64,000 bases of DNA from Parahaliea maris (GTDB lineage: Bacteria > Pseudomonadota > Gammaproteobacteria > Pseudomonadales > Halieaceae), in the NCBI RefSeq assembly GCF_008064665.1, contig NZ_VRZA01000003.1, positions 558,001 through 622,000 of the forward strand, written 5' to 3'. Shown here one piece after another: positions 32,193-40,620 of this stretch. The translations under genes were made by a program, and so were the position numbers. Each line of letters starts with the position of its first letter. The stretch's first letter is position 1. The notes under the pieces were generated by a model. That model ran no database searches. It saw only the letters and a list, made by a program, of their open reading frames with translations, and was not told the DNA's origin.

Positions 32193-34058
32193 CTAGTCTT
32201 TTTTCAGCAGCTTGTCGAACAGGCGCCCGGCTTCTTTTTCGACCTTGCGCTGTACCTCGTTCCTGGTGAGTTCCTCCACGATTTCACCGCTGTCTACGCC
32301 GCACCACTCGCCAGGGTCGCCGTTGAGGTTGCCTTTGCATTCCACGGGCCAGTCGATGGCAGTGAAGCGCTCGTTGACACGACAGGCCGGGTCCAGCTCG
32401 GCCAGCCCCGGCTCCAGCCGGGCGTTGAAGTCGGCCCTGAAGTCGAGGCTGTCGAGCTGCGCTGATCCCTTGCCATTGAGTTGGAGGTTGGCCAGCTCCG
32501 CGTGGAGCGGGGCCAGTCGCGCCTTGCCGTCACCCAGTTGTACGTCCACCGTAAAGGCTTCGAACGCGCTGTCTTCGGGTAGCTCGGCCGCCAGTGACTC
32601 GCGATTTGCCAGGGCCACGGTCTCGCACAGCATGCGTTCGATACCCATCCCCTCGAGGACGAGATCCTCAGTGTGAATCTTCACTGGACCGGTGAGCGCG
32701 TCGCGCAAGGCGTTGCTGCTGCGACCCTTGCTGTTCAGGTCCCAGGTGAGTGAAGCCTGGCCGGTGAGCCGTGGTTCGGCTTCCAGCGCCGCGAGCAATT
32801 GCGGCAGGTCCACTTTTTCGAGGCTGCCGCGGGTCGTGAGCCGGGCTTCGTTGTAGGCCGCATTGAGGGTGGCGGTGGCATTGAGCGTACCGCCGTGCAC
32901 CTGCCCACTAAGTCGGTTGATCCGGGCGACACCATCCACCACCCGCAGTTGGGTGCGCAGGTCGGTGATCTCGTGGCCGTCAAAGCGCGCACTGTCGATG
33001 ACCAGTTTGGCGCGGGTGTCGATATTGCGCAGGGCAGCCAGGGGTAGCGGCGCGTCACCGCTGTCAGCGCCGGCGCTGGATTCATCCCCTGCGACATCAC
33101 CTGCGGCGTCGGTACCCGCCAGGGCCAACAGGGCCGGGGTGAAGGTGGTCAGGTGCAGGTCGGCGTCGATCTGTGGGCTTTCGAAGCTGGCAAAGCGCAG
33201 TTTTCCCGTGCCACGGGTGTCGCCGCTGGCAAGCTCCAGGGTCAGGTCGGCTACCACCCGGTTGAGGTCGAGGTTGCCGGAAGCCGAGAATTTGACCGGC
33301 TCCGCAGTGGCCCCCTGGACTTCCGCGTCCAGCGCCTCGAGGCCGACCCGCTGGGTTCCCTCATCCACGGTGAAGGTGGTTTCCAGTGCCAGGGTCACGG
33401 GTGGCTCACCCTCCTGCAGCGATGGCACCGCCACCGACAGCGACAGCGGTGCCGGGTGGCCCGCCAGATTGAGGTCCCGGGCCTGCAGCGAGTTGATTTC
33501 GATGATCTGTGGCGGTTCGCCCTTGGCGCGCATCTGCACCACCCGCGAGTCGCGCAGGCTGAGTTCGGCCACCTCCAGCGCCATAGGGGCTGCCAGGGCC
33601 AGTCCCGCGCCCTTGCCCGCTTCGCTCAGAATGTCGCGGCGGGCGGCGTACCAGGCGTCGAGCTGGGCGTCACTGAGCTGGCTGGTGTCGATGGCCTCCT
33701 GTTCCGGTGCCGCCGGCAGGGTGACCAGCAGCCTCTCTAGGGCCAGTCGTTGTATCTGTACTTCGCCCGAGAACAGGGGGAGTAATTGCACCCCGAGTTC
33801 CAGCTTGCCGGCGCTGAGGTCCGGTTGGGCCTCCCCGGGCAAGGTGAGTTCAACCTGCTCCATGGCGAGGGCGATACGGGGCAGCAGTTGCAGTTTCGCC
33901 TCGCCATTGACCTGCAAGGTGGCCCCGGTCTTTTTCTCCAGTGCCTCAGCTGCGAGATCGAGCAACTGCTCCTCGTCGACCAACAGTGGAATCAGCAGTG
34001 CTGCCGCCAGCACCAGCAGCAGTGGTGCGAGCAGGAGGAAAAGTAGAACCCGGCGCAT
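32193..34058 (-). CDS. AsmA-family envelope protein
   Basis: 621 residues. An N-terminal transmembrane anchor (VLLFLLLAPLLLVLAAALLIPLLV) is followed by VNGEAKLQLLPRIALAMEQVEL, the AsmA/YhdP N-terminal pattern, a long beta-rich middle and an AsmA_2-like C-terminal region (NATATLNAAYNEARLTT...LPQLLAALEAEPRLTGQASLTWDL, cut here for length). It probably sits in the inner membrane facing the periplasm, as a bridge-like or envelope-homeostasis protein. Monocistronic between converging and diverging neighbours. Confidence 0.85.
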   Translation of the reverse strand: MRRVLLFLLLAPLLLVLAAALLIPLLVDEEQLLDLAAEALEKKTGATLQVNGEAKLQLLPRIALAMEQVELTLPGEAQPDLSAGKLELGVQLLPLFSGEVQIQRLALERLLVTLPAAPEQEAIDTSQLSDAQLDAWYAARRDILSEAGKGAGLALAAPMALEVAELSLRDSRVVQMRAKGEPPQIIEINSLQARDLNLAGHPAPLSLSVAVPSLQEGEPPVTLALETTFTVDEGTQRVGLEALDAEVQGATAEPVKFSASGNLDLNRVVADLTLELASGDTRGTGKLRFASFESPQIDADLHLTTFTPALLALAGTDAAGDVAGDESSAGADSGDAPLPLAALRNIDTRAKLVIDSARFDGHEITDLRTQLRVVDGVARINRLSGQVHGGTLNATATLNAAYNEARLTTRGSLEKVDLPQLLAALEAEPRLTGQASLTWDLNSKGRSSNALRDALTGPVKIHTEDLVLEGMGIERMLCETVALANRESLAAELPEDSAFEAFTVDVQLGDGKARLAPLHAELANLQLNGKGSAQLDSLDFRADFNARLEPGLAELDPACRVNERFTAIDWPVECKGNLNGDPGEWCGVDSGEIVEELTRNEVQRKVEKEAGRLFDKLLKKD

Positions 34059-34207
34059 AAAGTCTCCCCGTCATAAAAAGTGCCTATAGGTTAGCAGACA
34101 GCTGGAATGCCATTGGGTTGCACTCGCGCGACTGTGAAGCGGGTCCGTATTTGCCCGCTGGTGACTTTCCGGTAAGGTGTGGAGCCTGTTCCGTGTTGTT
34201 TCCTCCC

Positions 34208-35086
34208 ATGAAATTTGATCATCGCCGGCCGCGTCACCTGCCACACCTCGATCACACCGATATCCTGCTGATGGGCCTGTCACCCCTGGGTAGTAATGGC
34301 TGGATCGAGCCCGATGGTGAAGCGGGACGCTATCACCTCAACAAGCTGGCCCAGCGCCGGCGTTACGGCGACAGGGTCTACAATGCACTGCCCGAATCAC
34401 TGCCTGCGCAACGGGAGCTGGCGGAGTGTCTGTTGCCCTATCTGCTGCGGGAGCACGGGGACTGCTACCGTCGTGAGGGGGCGCGGCTGTATTGCCTGCC
34501 CGGTGGTTTCAGGGCGCCGGTGACCAGTGCCGAGCCCCTGTGGACAGCCTCCCTGTGGGTAGCGGATGACCTGGTGATCATGGAACCCAGGGGGGATACC
34601 CATTGCCTGACGGCGGCCAGCCTCTGCGCCGCCAGCCACTGGCGCCTGGAAGACAAGATCGGAGGCACACTGGGCGATATTCACGCGGTGATTCCAGGCT
34701 TCAACGCCACCCTGTTGCCTCGGGTGGAGCGATTCTTTCGCCACCTGCGGGTCGAGCATCCGGTCGTGCGCTTCAACTGGAGCCTGCAACGGGGAGGGCG
34801 TCTCAACCAGCGCAACGACGACGCGGCGCAAGCGGCGGACGCTGAACTCTACTACCGGGTGGAGCGGCAGTCCCTGCGCCGGTTACCCGATACCGGTGCC
34901 GTGATCTTCACCATCCGGGTGTACCTGCATCCGCTGCTCCAGTTGCAGGCGATGGGCCCCGCGCTGCCAAAACTGTTCCAGGCAATCGAGAGCAATCCGC
35001 TGGTGTTGCAGCAGTACAAGGGCTTCGACCGCCTGGAAGGGGCGCTGCAACCCTACCGGGCATTGGCCCGGGGAGCAGCGCAGTGA
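34208..35086 (+). CDS. DUF3445 / heme-dependent oxidative N-demethylase family protein
   Basis: 292 residues from ATG 34208 (MKFDHRRPRHLP). Landmarks are GLSPLGSNGWIEPD, HLNKLAQRRRYGDRVYNALPES and RGDTHCLTAASLCAASHWRLEDKIGG (the last is shortened), matching the DUF3445 family, one member of which is a heme-dependent dimethylamine demethylase (HODM). Substrate here unknown. It overlaps the TSUP transporter gene by 4 nt, which suggests the transporter moves a substrate or product (inference). Confidence 0.75.
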   Translation: MKFDHRRPRHLPHLDHTDILLMGLSPLGSNGWIEPDGEAGRYHLNKLAQRRRYGDRVYNALPESLPAQRELAECLLPYLLREHGDCYRREGARLYCLPGGFRAPVTSAEPLWTASLWVADDLVIMEPRGDTHCLTAASLCAASHWRLEDKIGGTLGDIHAVIPGFNATLLPRVERFFRHLRVEHPVVRFNWSLQRGGRLNQRNDDAAQAADAELYYRVERQSLRRLPDTGAVIFTIRVYLHPLLQLQAMGPALPKLFQAIESNPLVLQQYKGFDRLEGALQPYRALARGAAQ

Positions 35087-35859
35087 GCGATCTCGAATTC
35101 TGGCAGTACGCGGCGGTGGCGCTGCTCTTCGTCTGGAGTGGTTTTGTCCGCTCGGGCCTCGGGTTTGGCGGCGCGGTGCTGACCCTGCCTTTCCTGTTGA
35201 TGGTGTACAACGCGCCCCTGGTGTTTCTGCCGATCATCGCGATGCACCTTTTGTTCTTTTCATTTCTCACCATTGCCACCGCGCATGTTCGGGCCCGGGA
35301 CGGGCGGGCGGAAAGCACGGTCAACTGGCCATTTTTGCGCTACGCCCTGGCACTGATGATTGTGCCCAAGCTGATTGGTGTGGCCGGGGTGCTGACCTTG
35401 CCGACCAACGTGGTCAGCGGTTTCATCTTCGTCGTGGTGTCGGTGTACGCCGTGAGTTACCTGCTCGAGAAGCCCTTCAAGAGCCACAGTCGCACTGTGG
35501 ACACCCTGTTCATGGTGCTGGGCGGCTATGTCAGTGGAACCTCGCTGGTCGCCGCGCCGCTGGTGGTGCCCGTGGCCGCCAGCAGGGTGCGCAAGCACGA
35601 ACTGCGAGACACCCTGTTTGTCCTCTGGTTTGTGCTGGTGGCTATCAAACTGGCGGCCTTTGCCTGGACCGGGGTCGACCTGCAGTGGCGTGCGACCCTG
35701 GCCCTGCTGCCCTTCGCCGGCTTTGGCCACCTGTTGGGGCTGCGCTTCCACAGCTATACGCTGCGCGCCGATACCGGGGTGTTCTTTCGGGTGCTTGGCG
35801 GCGGCCTGCTGGTAGTCAGCCTGGCCGGCTTGCTGCGGATGGTGTTCGGCGGGGCCTGA
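35083..35859 (+). CDS. TauE/SafE (TSUP) family membrane transporter
   Basis: 258 residues, GTG start inside the previous stop (GTGA overlap). About eight hydrophobic helices. The family motif near the N-terminus is SGFVRSGLGFGGAVLTLPFLL, and a second repeat has GGYVSGTSLVAAPLVVPVAA. TSUP proteins export or import sulfonates, sulfite, thiosulfate or other organic anions. The translational coupling to the DUF3445 protein suggests a shared pathway. Confidence 0.85.
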   Translation: MSDLEFWQYAAVALLFVWSGFVRSGLGFGGAVLTLPFLLMVYNAPLVFLPIIAMHLLFFSFLTIATAHVRARDGRAESTVNWPFLRYALALMIVPKLIGVAGVLTLPTNVVSGFIFVVVSVYAVSYLLEKPFKSHSRTVDTLFMVLGGYVSGTSLVAAPLVVPVAASRVRKHELRDTLFVLWFVLVAIKLAAFAWTGVDLQWRATLALLPFAGFGHLLGLRFHSYTLRADTGVFFRVLGGGLLVVSLAGLLRMVFGGA

Positions 35860-35985
35860 GCGGCGTTGGGCATCCCGGGCCCGGCGGACAGGCCGGGCGA
35901 CTTGCATCTCTCCGCATTGGCTTTTATGCTGCCACCGGTGGCAATGTCGGGTTCGTGCAACGACGGGATAATAAAAGGAGAGACT

Positions 35986-36750
35986 GTGAGATCAATTCGC
36001 TTACTGGGTGCCCTGTTGTGCGCGGGGCTGCTGCAGAGCCTGGCACCGGACCTGCGGGCCGAGGCGCTTACCCTCTATCTCGCGGGGGATTCCACCATGG
36101 CGCCTAAAGTGGCGGAGAAACGGCCGGAAACCGGGTGGGGCGAGGCCTTGCAGGCTTGGTTCGATGAGGGCGCCGTGCGAGTGGAAAACCACGCCCGCAA
36201 CGGCCGCAGCACCCGCACGTTCATTGAGGAGGGGCGCTGGCAGGCCATCGTCGAGGCGCTGTCACCCGGTGACTACGTGTTCATCCAGTTCGGTCACAAC
36301 GACGGCAGCGAACACAAGACCGATCGCTATACACCGCCAGCGGACTACCGCGCGAACCTGGTCCGCTTTGTGCGGGAGGTGCGGGACGCCGGGGGAAATC
36401 CGGTACTGATGACGCCGGTGATGCGCCGGCGCTACGACGAGCGCGGCAGCTTTTTCGATACCCATGGGCCCTATCCCGGGTTGGTGCGAACCCTGGCGTC
36501 CGAGGCGACGGTGCCCCTGCTGGACATGCACCGTGACAGTGGCGCGCTGTTGCTGGAGCGAGGCTCCGAGGCGTCGAGGTCCCTGTTTCTCATCCTGGCT
36601 CCGGGGGTATTCCCCAATTACCCGGATGGCCTGGACGACAATACCCACTTCTCTCCCGAGGGGGCGCGTATCATGGCCGGGATCGCCGTGCAGGAAATTC
36701 GCCAGGCCCTGCCCGAACTGGCGGCCCACCTGCGCGGCGGCGCCAACTGA
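35986..36750 (+). CDS. Exported SGNH hydrolase, rhamnogalacturonan-acetylesterase-like
   Basis: 254 residues from GTG 35986, with AAGGAG five bases upstream. Signal peptide ~1-25 (LLGALLCAGLLQSLAPDLRA). SGNH blocks: YLAGDSTMAP with nucleophile S36, NHARNGRSTRTF, FIQFGHND and DDNTHFSPEGA supplying Asp/His. The closest architecture is pectin/rhamnogalacturonan acetylesterase (YesT/RhgT-like). It acts in the periplasm or outside. Located 22 bp before the convergent TetR gene; a polysaccharide role together with the TonB receptor beyond is possible but unproven. Confidence 0.82.
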   Translation: MRSIRLLGALLCAGLLQSLAPDLRAEALTLYLAGDSTMAPKVAEKRPETGWGEALQAWFDEGAVRVENHARNGRSTRTFIEEGRWQAIVEALSPGDYVFIQFGHNDGSEHKTDRYTPPADYRANLVRFVREVRDAGGNPVLMTPVMRRRYDERGSFFDTHGPYPGLVRTLASEATVPLLDMHRDSGALLLERGSEASRSLFLILAPGVFPNYPDGLDDNTHFSPEGARIMAGIAVQEIRQALPELAAHLRGGAN

Positions 36751-36771
36751 TCCTGCGTTGCTACCGCGGGT

Positions 36772-37386
36772 TCAGGGCGTGAGTAGGGCTTTCGCGCTGC
36801 GGTGCATCAAGGTCCGGAAGGCCTCCAGCTCCACCGGGTTGGCCGGATCGTAGTTACGCTCATCACCCAGCAATTGTGCGGTTGCGGTGTAATAGATAAA
36901 GCCCGCGCCCAGCAGGTGCAGCAGGTGCATCGGACTGGCCTCGGCAAACTCCCCGCTGGCCTGCCCCCGGCGGATGATTTCTTCCCATGCGGTGAGCGCT
37001 CCCGCCGAGTTGCGGATGGGCGCGCGGCTGTCGCTGTAACTGTTGGAGCTGGTGCGCAGCAGGATACGGGCAGCCGTTGGCCGCGCCACCAGAAAGTCCA
37101 GCCAGCCATCGAGCAGGTCCAGTAGCTGGTTTATGGCGTTCTCCCCCGGCCGCTGGGTGCCCTGGGTATGGCTCGACATCGCCGTAAATATGCGCTCCTC
37201 TACCGCGTCGTACAGTTCCTGTTTGCCGGCATAGTAGTAGACGATGGACGCGCGCTTGATCCCCACCGCCTGGGCCACATCTTCCAGCCGGGCAGCGGAG
37301 TAATCCTTTTCCGCGAATACCTGTTCGGCGGCATCGAGGATTCGCTCCCGTGTCTGCTCTCCCCGGCGGCTGGTTTTGGCCTGCAT
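36772..37386 (-). CDS. TetR-family regulator of the adjacent TonB receptor
   Basis: 204 residues from ATG 37386; the frame extends to 37422 without an RBS. HTH at ~18-60: TRERILDAAEQVFAEKDYSAARLEDVAQAVGIKRASIVYYYAGK (shown in part as SAARLEDVAQAVGIKRASI). The C-terminal half is helical and resembles TetR_C domains that bind hydrophobic ligands. Divergent from the TonB-receptor gene, with two inverted-repeat operators between them, so repression of both genes is likely. Confidence 0.87.
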   Translation of the reverse strand: MQAKTSRRGEQTRERILDAAEQVFAEKDYSAARLEDVAQAVGIKRASIVYYYAGKQELYDAVEERIFTAMSSHTQGTQRPGENAINQLLDLLDGWLDFLVARPTAARILLRTSSNSYSDSRAPIRNSAGALTAWEEIIRRGQASGEFAEASPMHLLHLLGAGFIYYTATAQLLGDERNYDPANPVELEAFRTLMHRSAKALLTP

Positions 37387-37473
37387 GATCGCTGTTCCTG
37401 TCACATTCGTCGCGCGCGACACGATTGCGTCCCGCTAGTTGGACAAAACTGTAACGTTTGCTGGCTTGTTAAT

Positions 37474-37491
37474 CTACCTGCCTGCAGGTAG
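37474..37491. promoter_or_regulatory. TetR operator 1
   Basis: CTACCTGC-CT-GCAGGTAG, perfect 8-bp arms. It shares the half-site (A/T)ATCTACCT with the second operator, indicating the same binding protein. Confidence 0.65.
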
Positions 37492-37523
37492 TTTTTATCT
37501 ACCTGCGCGAAGGTAGATAAAAA
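37492..37523. promoter_or_regulatory. TetR operator 2 (13-bp perfect arms)
   Basis: TTTTTATCTACCT at 37492-37504, spacer GCGCGA, then AGGTAGATAAAAA at 37511-37523: a perfect 13-bp inverted repeat located 81 bp before the TonB-receptor start codon and 106 bp before tetR. It starts at the base after operator 1 ends. Confidence 0.72.
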
Positions 37524-37603
37524 TGCAGGCCCCAGAATCCGGGTTCACCCGCGGCACCCAAGGCCAAGCCGCCCGCCCAAACTCCATTTAGAGAGGTCAT
37601 CAC

Positions 37604-39784
37604 ATGAACACAGCCCGCAAGCTGCCCCCTGTCGCGTCGCTGAAACCCATCGCCTGTGCCTGCCTGCTGGCGGGGCCCCTGAGCGCCCCGGTGGCTGTGC
37701 TCGCTCAGCCGATGCTGGAAGAGATCGTCGTCACCGCCCAGAAGCGCGAAGAGTCGCTGCAGGATACGCCCATATCACTCGCCGCCCTCGGCAGCGATGA
37801 GCTGGAGACCCGTGGAATCGAGGATCTCACCGACCTGCGCAGCGTGGTGCCAAACCTGCAGCTGACACCCCACCCCAACAGCGCCGCCACTGCCCGCATC
37901 TACGTCCGCGGCATCGGCAACAGTGACGACCAGATTACCCAGGACCCGAGCGTTGCCGTCTATATGGACGGGGTCTACCTGGCTCGCACCCAGGGGTTGG
38001 CGATGGAGGCCGCCGATATCGCCCGTATCGAGGTGCTGCGCGGACCGCAGGGTACGCTGTATGGCAGGAACGCCACCGGCGGCGCCATCAACTACATCAC
38101 CGAGACCCCCTGGGTGGGGGACTGGGGCTTCCGCCAGCAGTTCACCCTTGGCCGGCGCGATCTGTTCCGCAGCAAAACCACCGTCAATGTCCCGCTGGGT
38201 GACACGGTGGCGGCACGCTTCGGTTACGTGACCTCGCAGCAGGAGGGTTTTATCGACAACGCCGGTACTGGCGAGGACCGCTTCGGCGACCGCGATCGCG
38301 ATGCCCTGCGGGCTGATGTGCTGTGGCAGGCGGCCGATCACCTGGAGCTGCGCTACGCTTTTGATCGCTCCAATATCGGCGATACGCCCGTCTATACTGC
38401 GGCGGTGCCTCTCTACCCCGAAACCGCGGCGCGCCCAGCGCAAGGCAATCCCGCCCTGCAGAACCTCGAGGCGAACGACGTGACTGCAGAAGGCCACAGT
38501 TTGATAGCGACCTGGGACGTGGGTGCCCATGCCACGCTGAAGTCGATCACTGCCTGGCGCTCGCTGGATAACTTCCAGAACATGGATTACCACACCGGTG
38601 TGTTTGGCCCGTTCCCGATCTTTCGTACCAGTTCCAATATCGAACAGGAGCAGTGGAGCCAGGAGCTGCAGTTGCTCGGTGAAACCGGCGACGGCGGGCT
38701 GCAGTACATTGTTGGCCTCTATTACTTTGACGAAGAGGGCAGCTACGACAGCGACACCCTGGTGCCGGTGAGTGGGATCCACAGCCTCAATGTGGGGGAG
38801 ATTGGCAACGAGGCAGTGGCCGCGTTTGGCCAGGCTACCTGGACCCCGAATGTGCTGGACCAACGCCTGCACCTGACCCTGGGCCTGCGCTGGTCAGAGG
38901 ATCAGCGTGAGGCCAGCAAGTCGGAGGCGATCCAGCCCATCGGCGTCGATCTGGTTATCCCGCGCGGAGAGGGGGCCGGTGACAACACCTTCACCAATAC
39001 CAGCCCGTCGCTGGTGCTCGCGTACGACCTCAGCGATAACGTGAACGTGTATGCCAAGATGGTGGAGGGCTATAAAACCGGCGGATTCAATACCCGCTCC
39101 AGTAGCATTGAGGCCTTTGAACGCGGTTTCGGTGAAGAGACCCTGGTGTCCTGGGAACTGGGCGCCAAGATGGAGTTGTGGGAGAGCCGACTGCGCCTGA
39201 ACATGGCGGCATTCCAGGCGGATTACGACGATATCCAGATCAACGTGCAGTCCGATCCCGAGGATATCAGCGTGACTGACGTGCTGAACGCGGGTGAGGC
39301 GACCATTAGCGGGTTTGAACTGGATGCCACCGCGTTGCTAACCGGGAGCCTGAGCGTCAACCTGCGCTACGGCTATCTCGACGCCGAGTACGACAAGATC
39401 ACAGACGCCACCGGCGCCGATCTCAGTGACCAGTTCCGCTTTACCCAGAGCCCGCGCCATTCTGTCACCGCAGACCTTGACTACACCCTGCCGCCGCTGC
39501 CCTTCGGCGAACTGCGGGCCAACCTCAACTACGCCTGGCAGGACGACAAGTACACCAGTAGCACCGCCGATTCCGGCGAATACATTGTGGGTGATTACGG
39601 TTTGCTGAATGCAAGGCTGACACTGTCCGCCCTGCCGGTACCCAGTGGCGAACTGCGCGTTGCCCTGTGGGGGAAAAACCTGGAGGACAAGACTTACTAC
39701 ATCGCCCATTTCAATGCGGGCGTGCCCACCGCCATGTTTGGTGAGCCGCGTACCTACGGTGTTGATGTGATTTACGAATACTGA
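37604..39784 (+). CDS. TonB-dependent outer-membrane receptor
   Basis: 726 residues, RBS GAGAGG. Signal peptide ~1-34, TonB box EEIVVTAQKREESLQD at ~38-53, plug domain (RIYVRGIGNSDDQ and RIEVLRGPQGTLYGRNATGGAIN), then the 22-strand barrel ending GEPRTYGVDVIYEY with an aromatic C-terminal residue. This is the large 'EIVVTAQ' class common in marine gammaproteobacteria that take up diverse hydrophobic or glycan ligands, not specifically siderophores. TetR control, rather than Fur, argues against iron. Ligand unknown. Confidence 0.93.
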   Translation: MNTARKLPPVASLKPIACACLLAGPLSAPVAVLAQPMLEEIVVTAQKREESLQDTPISLAALGSDELETRGIEDLTDLRSVVPNLQLTPHPNSAATARIYVRGIGNSDDQITQDPSVAVYMDGVYLARTQGLAMEAADIARIEVLRGPQGTLYGRNATGGAINYITETPWVGDWGFRQQFTLGRRDLFRSKTTVNVPLGDTVAARFGYVTSQQEGFIDNAGTGEDRFGDRDRDALRADVLWQAADHLELRYAFDRSNIGDTPVYTAAVPLYPETAARPAQGNPALQNLEANDVTAEGHSLIATWDVGAHATLKSITAWRSLDNFQNMDYHTGVFGPFPIFRTSSNIEQEQWSQELQLLGETGDGGLQYIVGLYYFDEEGSYDSDTLVPVSGIHSLNVGEIGNEAVAAFGQATWTPNVLDQRLHLTLGLRWSEDQREASKSEAIQPIGVDLVIPRGEGAGDNTFTNTSPSLVLAYDLSDNVNVYAKMVEGYKTGGFNTRSSSIEAFERGFGEETLVSWELGAKMELWESRLRLNMAAFQADYDDIQINVQSDPEDISVTDVLNAGEATISGFELDATALLTGSLSVNLRYGYLDAEYDKITDATGADLSDQFRFTQSPRHSVTADLDYTLPPLPFGELRANLNYAWQDDKYTSSTADSGEYIVGDYGLLNARLTLSALPVPSGELRVALWGKNLEDKTYYIAHFNAGVPTAMFGEPRTYGVDVIYEY

Positions 39785-39916
39785 TCGTAGATCTCTGGAG
39801 AGTGAGCCCGTCGACAGCCCGGGTTCGCTCCCCATGGTTCAGCGGGGCCATAGCGGACGGCCTGCCAGGGCGGCCAACAAGGCTGGTCGCAACCGCTTTC
39901 GTTGTTATTGCAAATA

Positions 39917-39935
39917 AAACTCATTATCATTAAGT
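39917..39935. promoter_or_regulatory. Candidate Fur box upstream of a small membrane-protein gene
   Basis: AAAACTCATTATCATTAAG; reverse strand CTTAATGATAATGAGTTTT contains ATGATAATGA, the core of Fur sites. Weaker than the box at 31210. Confidence 0.45.
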
Positions 39936-39971
39936 GCTTGGCGCGTGGCACCATCGCTTCGTGTGTCGTTG

Positions 39972-40517
39972 ATGATTAATGGGGATCTCTCTGTGTTCGG
40001 ATGGATAGGGCTGGCCCTCGGTGTCGCGGGTGTCGCCGGGCTTTACAGCTCCTGGCGCAAGCTGTCGCTGTCAGGCCCCCAGGTGGTTGCCGCCGGCTGG
40101 CTCATGGTTGCTGCCTCCCTGTGGGCCTGGACGGCCGAGGCCGGCAAGCAGGCCATCTTCTCCGTCTACCGAATCCATTTCGGTCACTTTGGTGGCATGC
40201 TCGTGAAAGTGGCCAACCTCATCCTGGGGCTGGCGCTGCCGGCCACGGCAGTGTTCTGGCTGGCGTTGGTTGCGGCCTGCATTTACGCACGAATCGTCGA
40301 CGAAGACCTCCGCGCCCGTCGCAACCTGTTGTGGGCCGGCGCGTCGGTCATGCTGGTGTTGGTGGCCGGGCACGTGGCTCGTTATGGTCTGGATGCGTTG
40401 GGTGGGGCTGCCCTGTGGGTCAACCTCAGCACCCTGCTTGCAGGGGTGGCGTTTGCGCTTGCTGCCCTGCGCCCGACAACCCGGCTCGCCCTGGTAACAA
40501 CTGCCGGGGCAGTTTGA
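39972..40517 (+). CDS. Membrane protein with five to six predicted helices, unknown function
   Basis: 181 residues from ATG 39972; a GTG at 39945 would add nine residues, and neither has a clear RBS. Hydrophobic segments include [65 protein letters not shown] and LWVNLSTLLAGVAFALAAL. Loosely similar in look to small iron-regulated membrane proteins such as DUF3325, but I cannot confirm that. The Fur-like site upstream makes iron regulation plausible. Confidence 0.6.
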   Translation: MINGDLSVFGWIGLALGVAGVAGLYSSWRKLSLSGPQVVAAGWLMVAASLWAWTAEAGKQAIFSVYRIHFGHFGGMLVKVANLILGLALPATAVFWLALVAACIYARIVDEDLRARRNLLWAGASVMLVLVAGHVARYGLDALGGAALWVNLSTLLAGVAFALAALRPTTRLALVTTAGAV

Positions 40518-40620
40518 GCCGGTTCTGGCAGACACCTCCGCAATGCACCCTTGGCCCCGATTGGCTCTTGAGCTAGGCTGGTTCGGATTGACGGTGCACT
40601 GATCGCAGGAGGCGCGAAAC

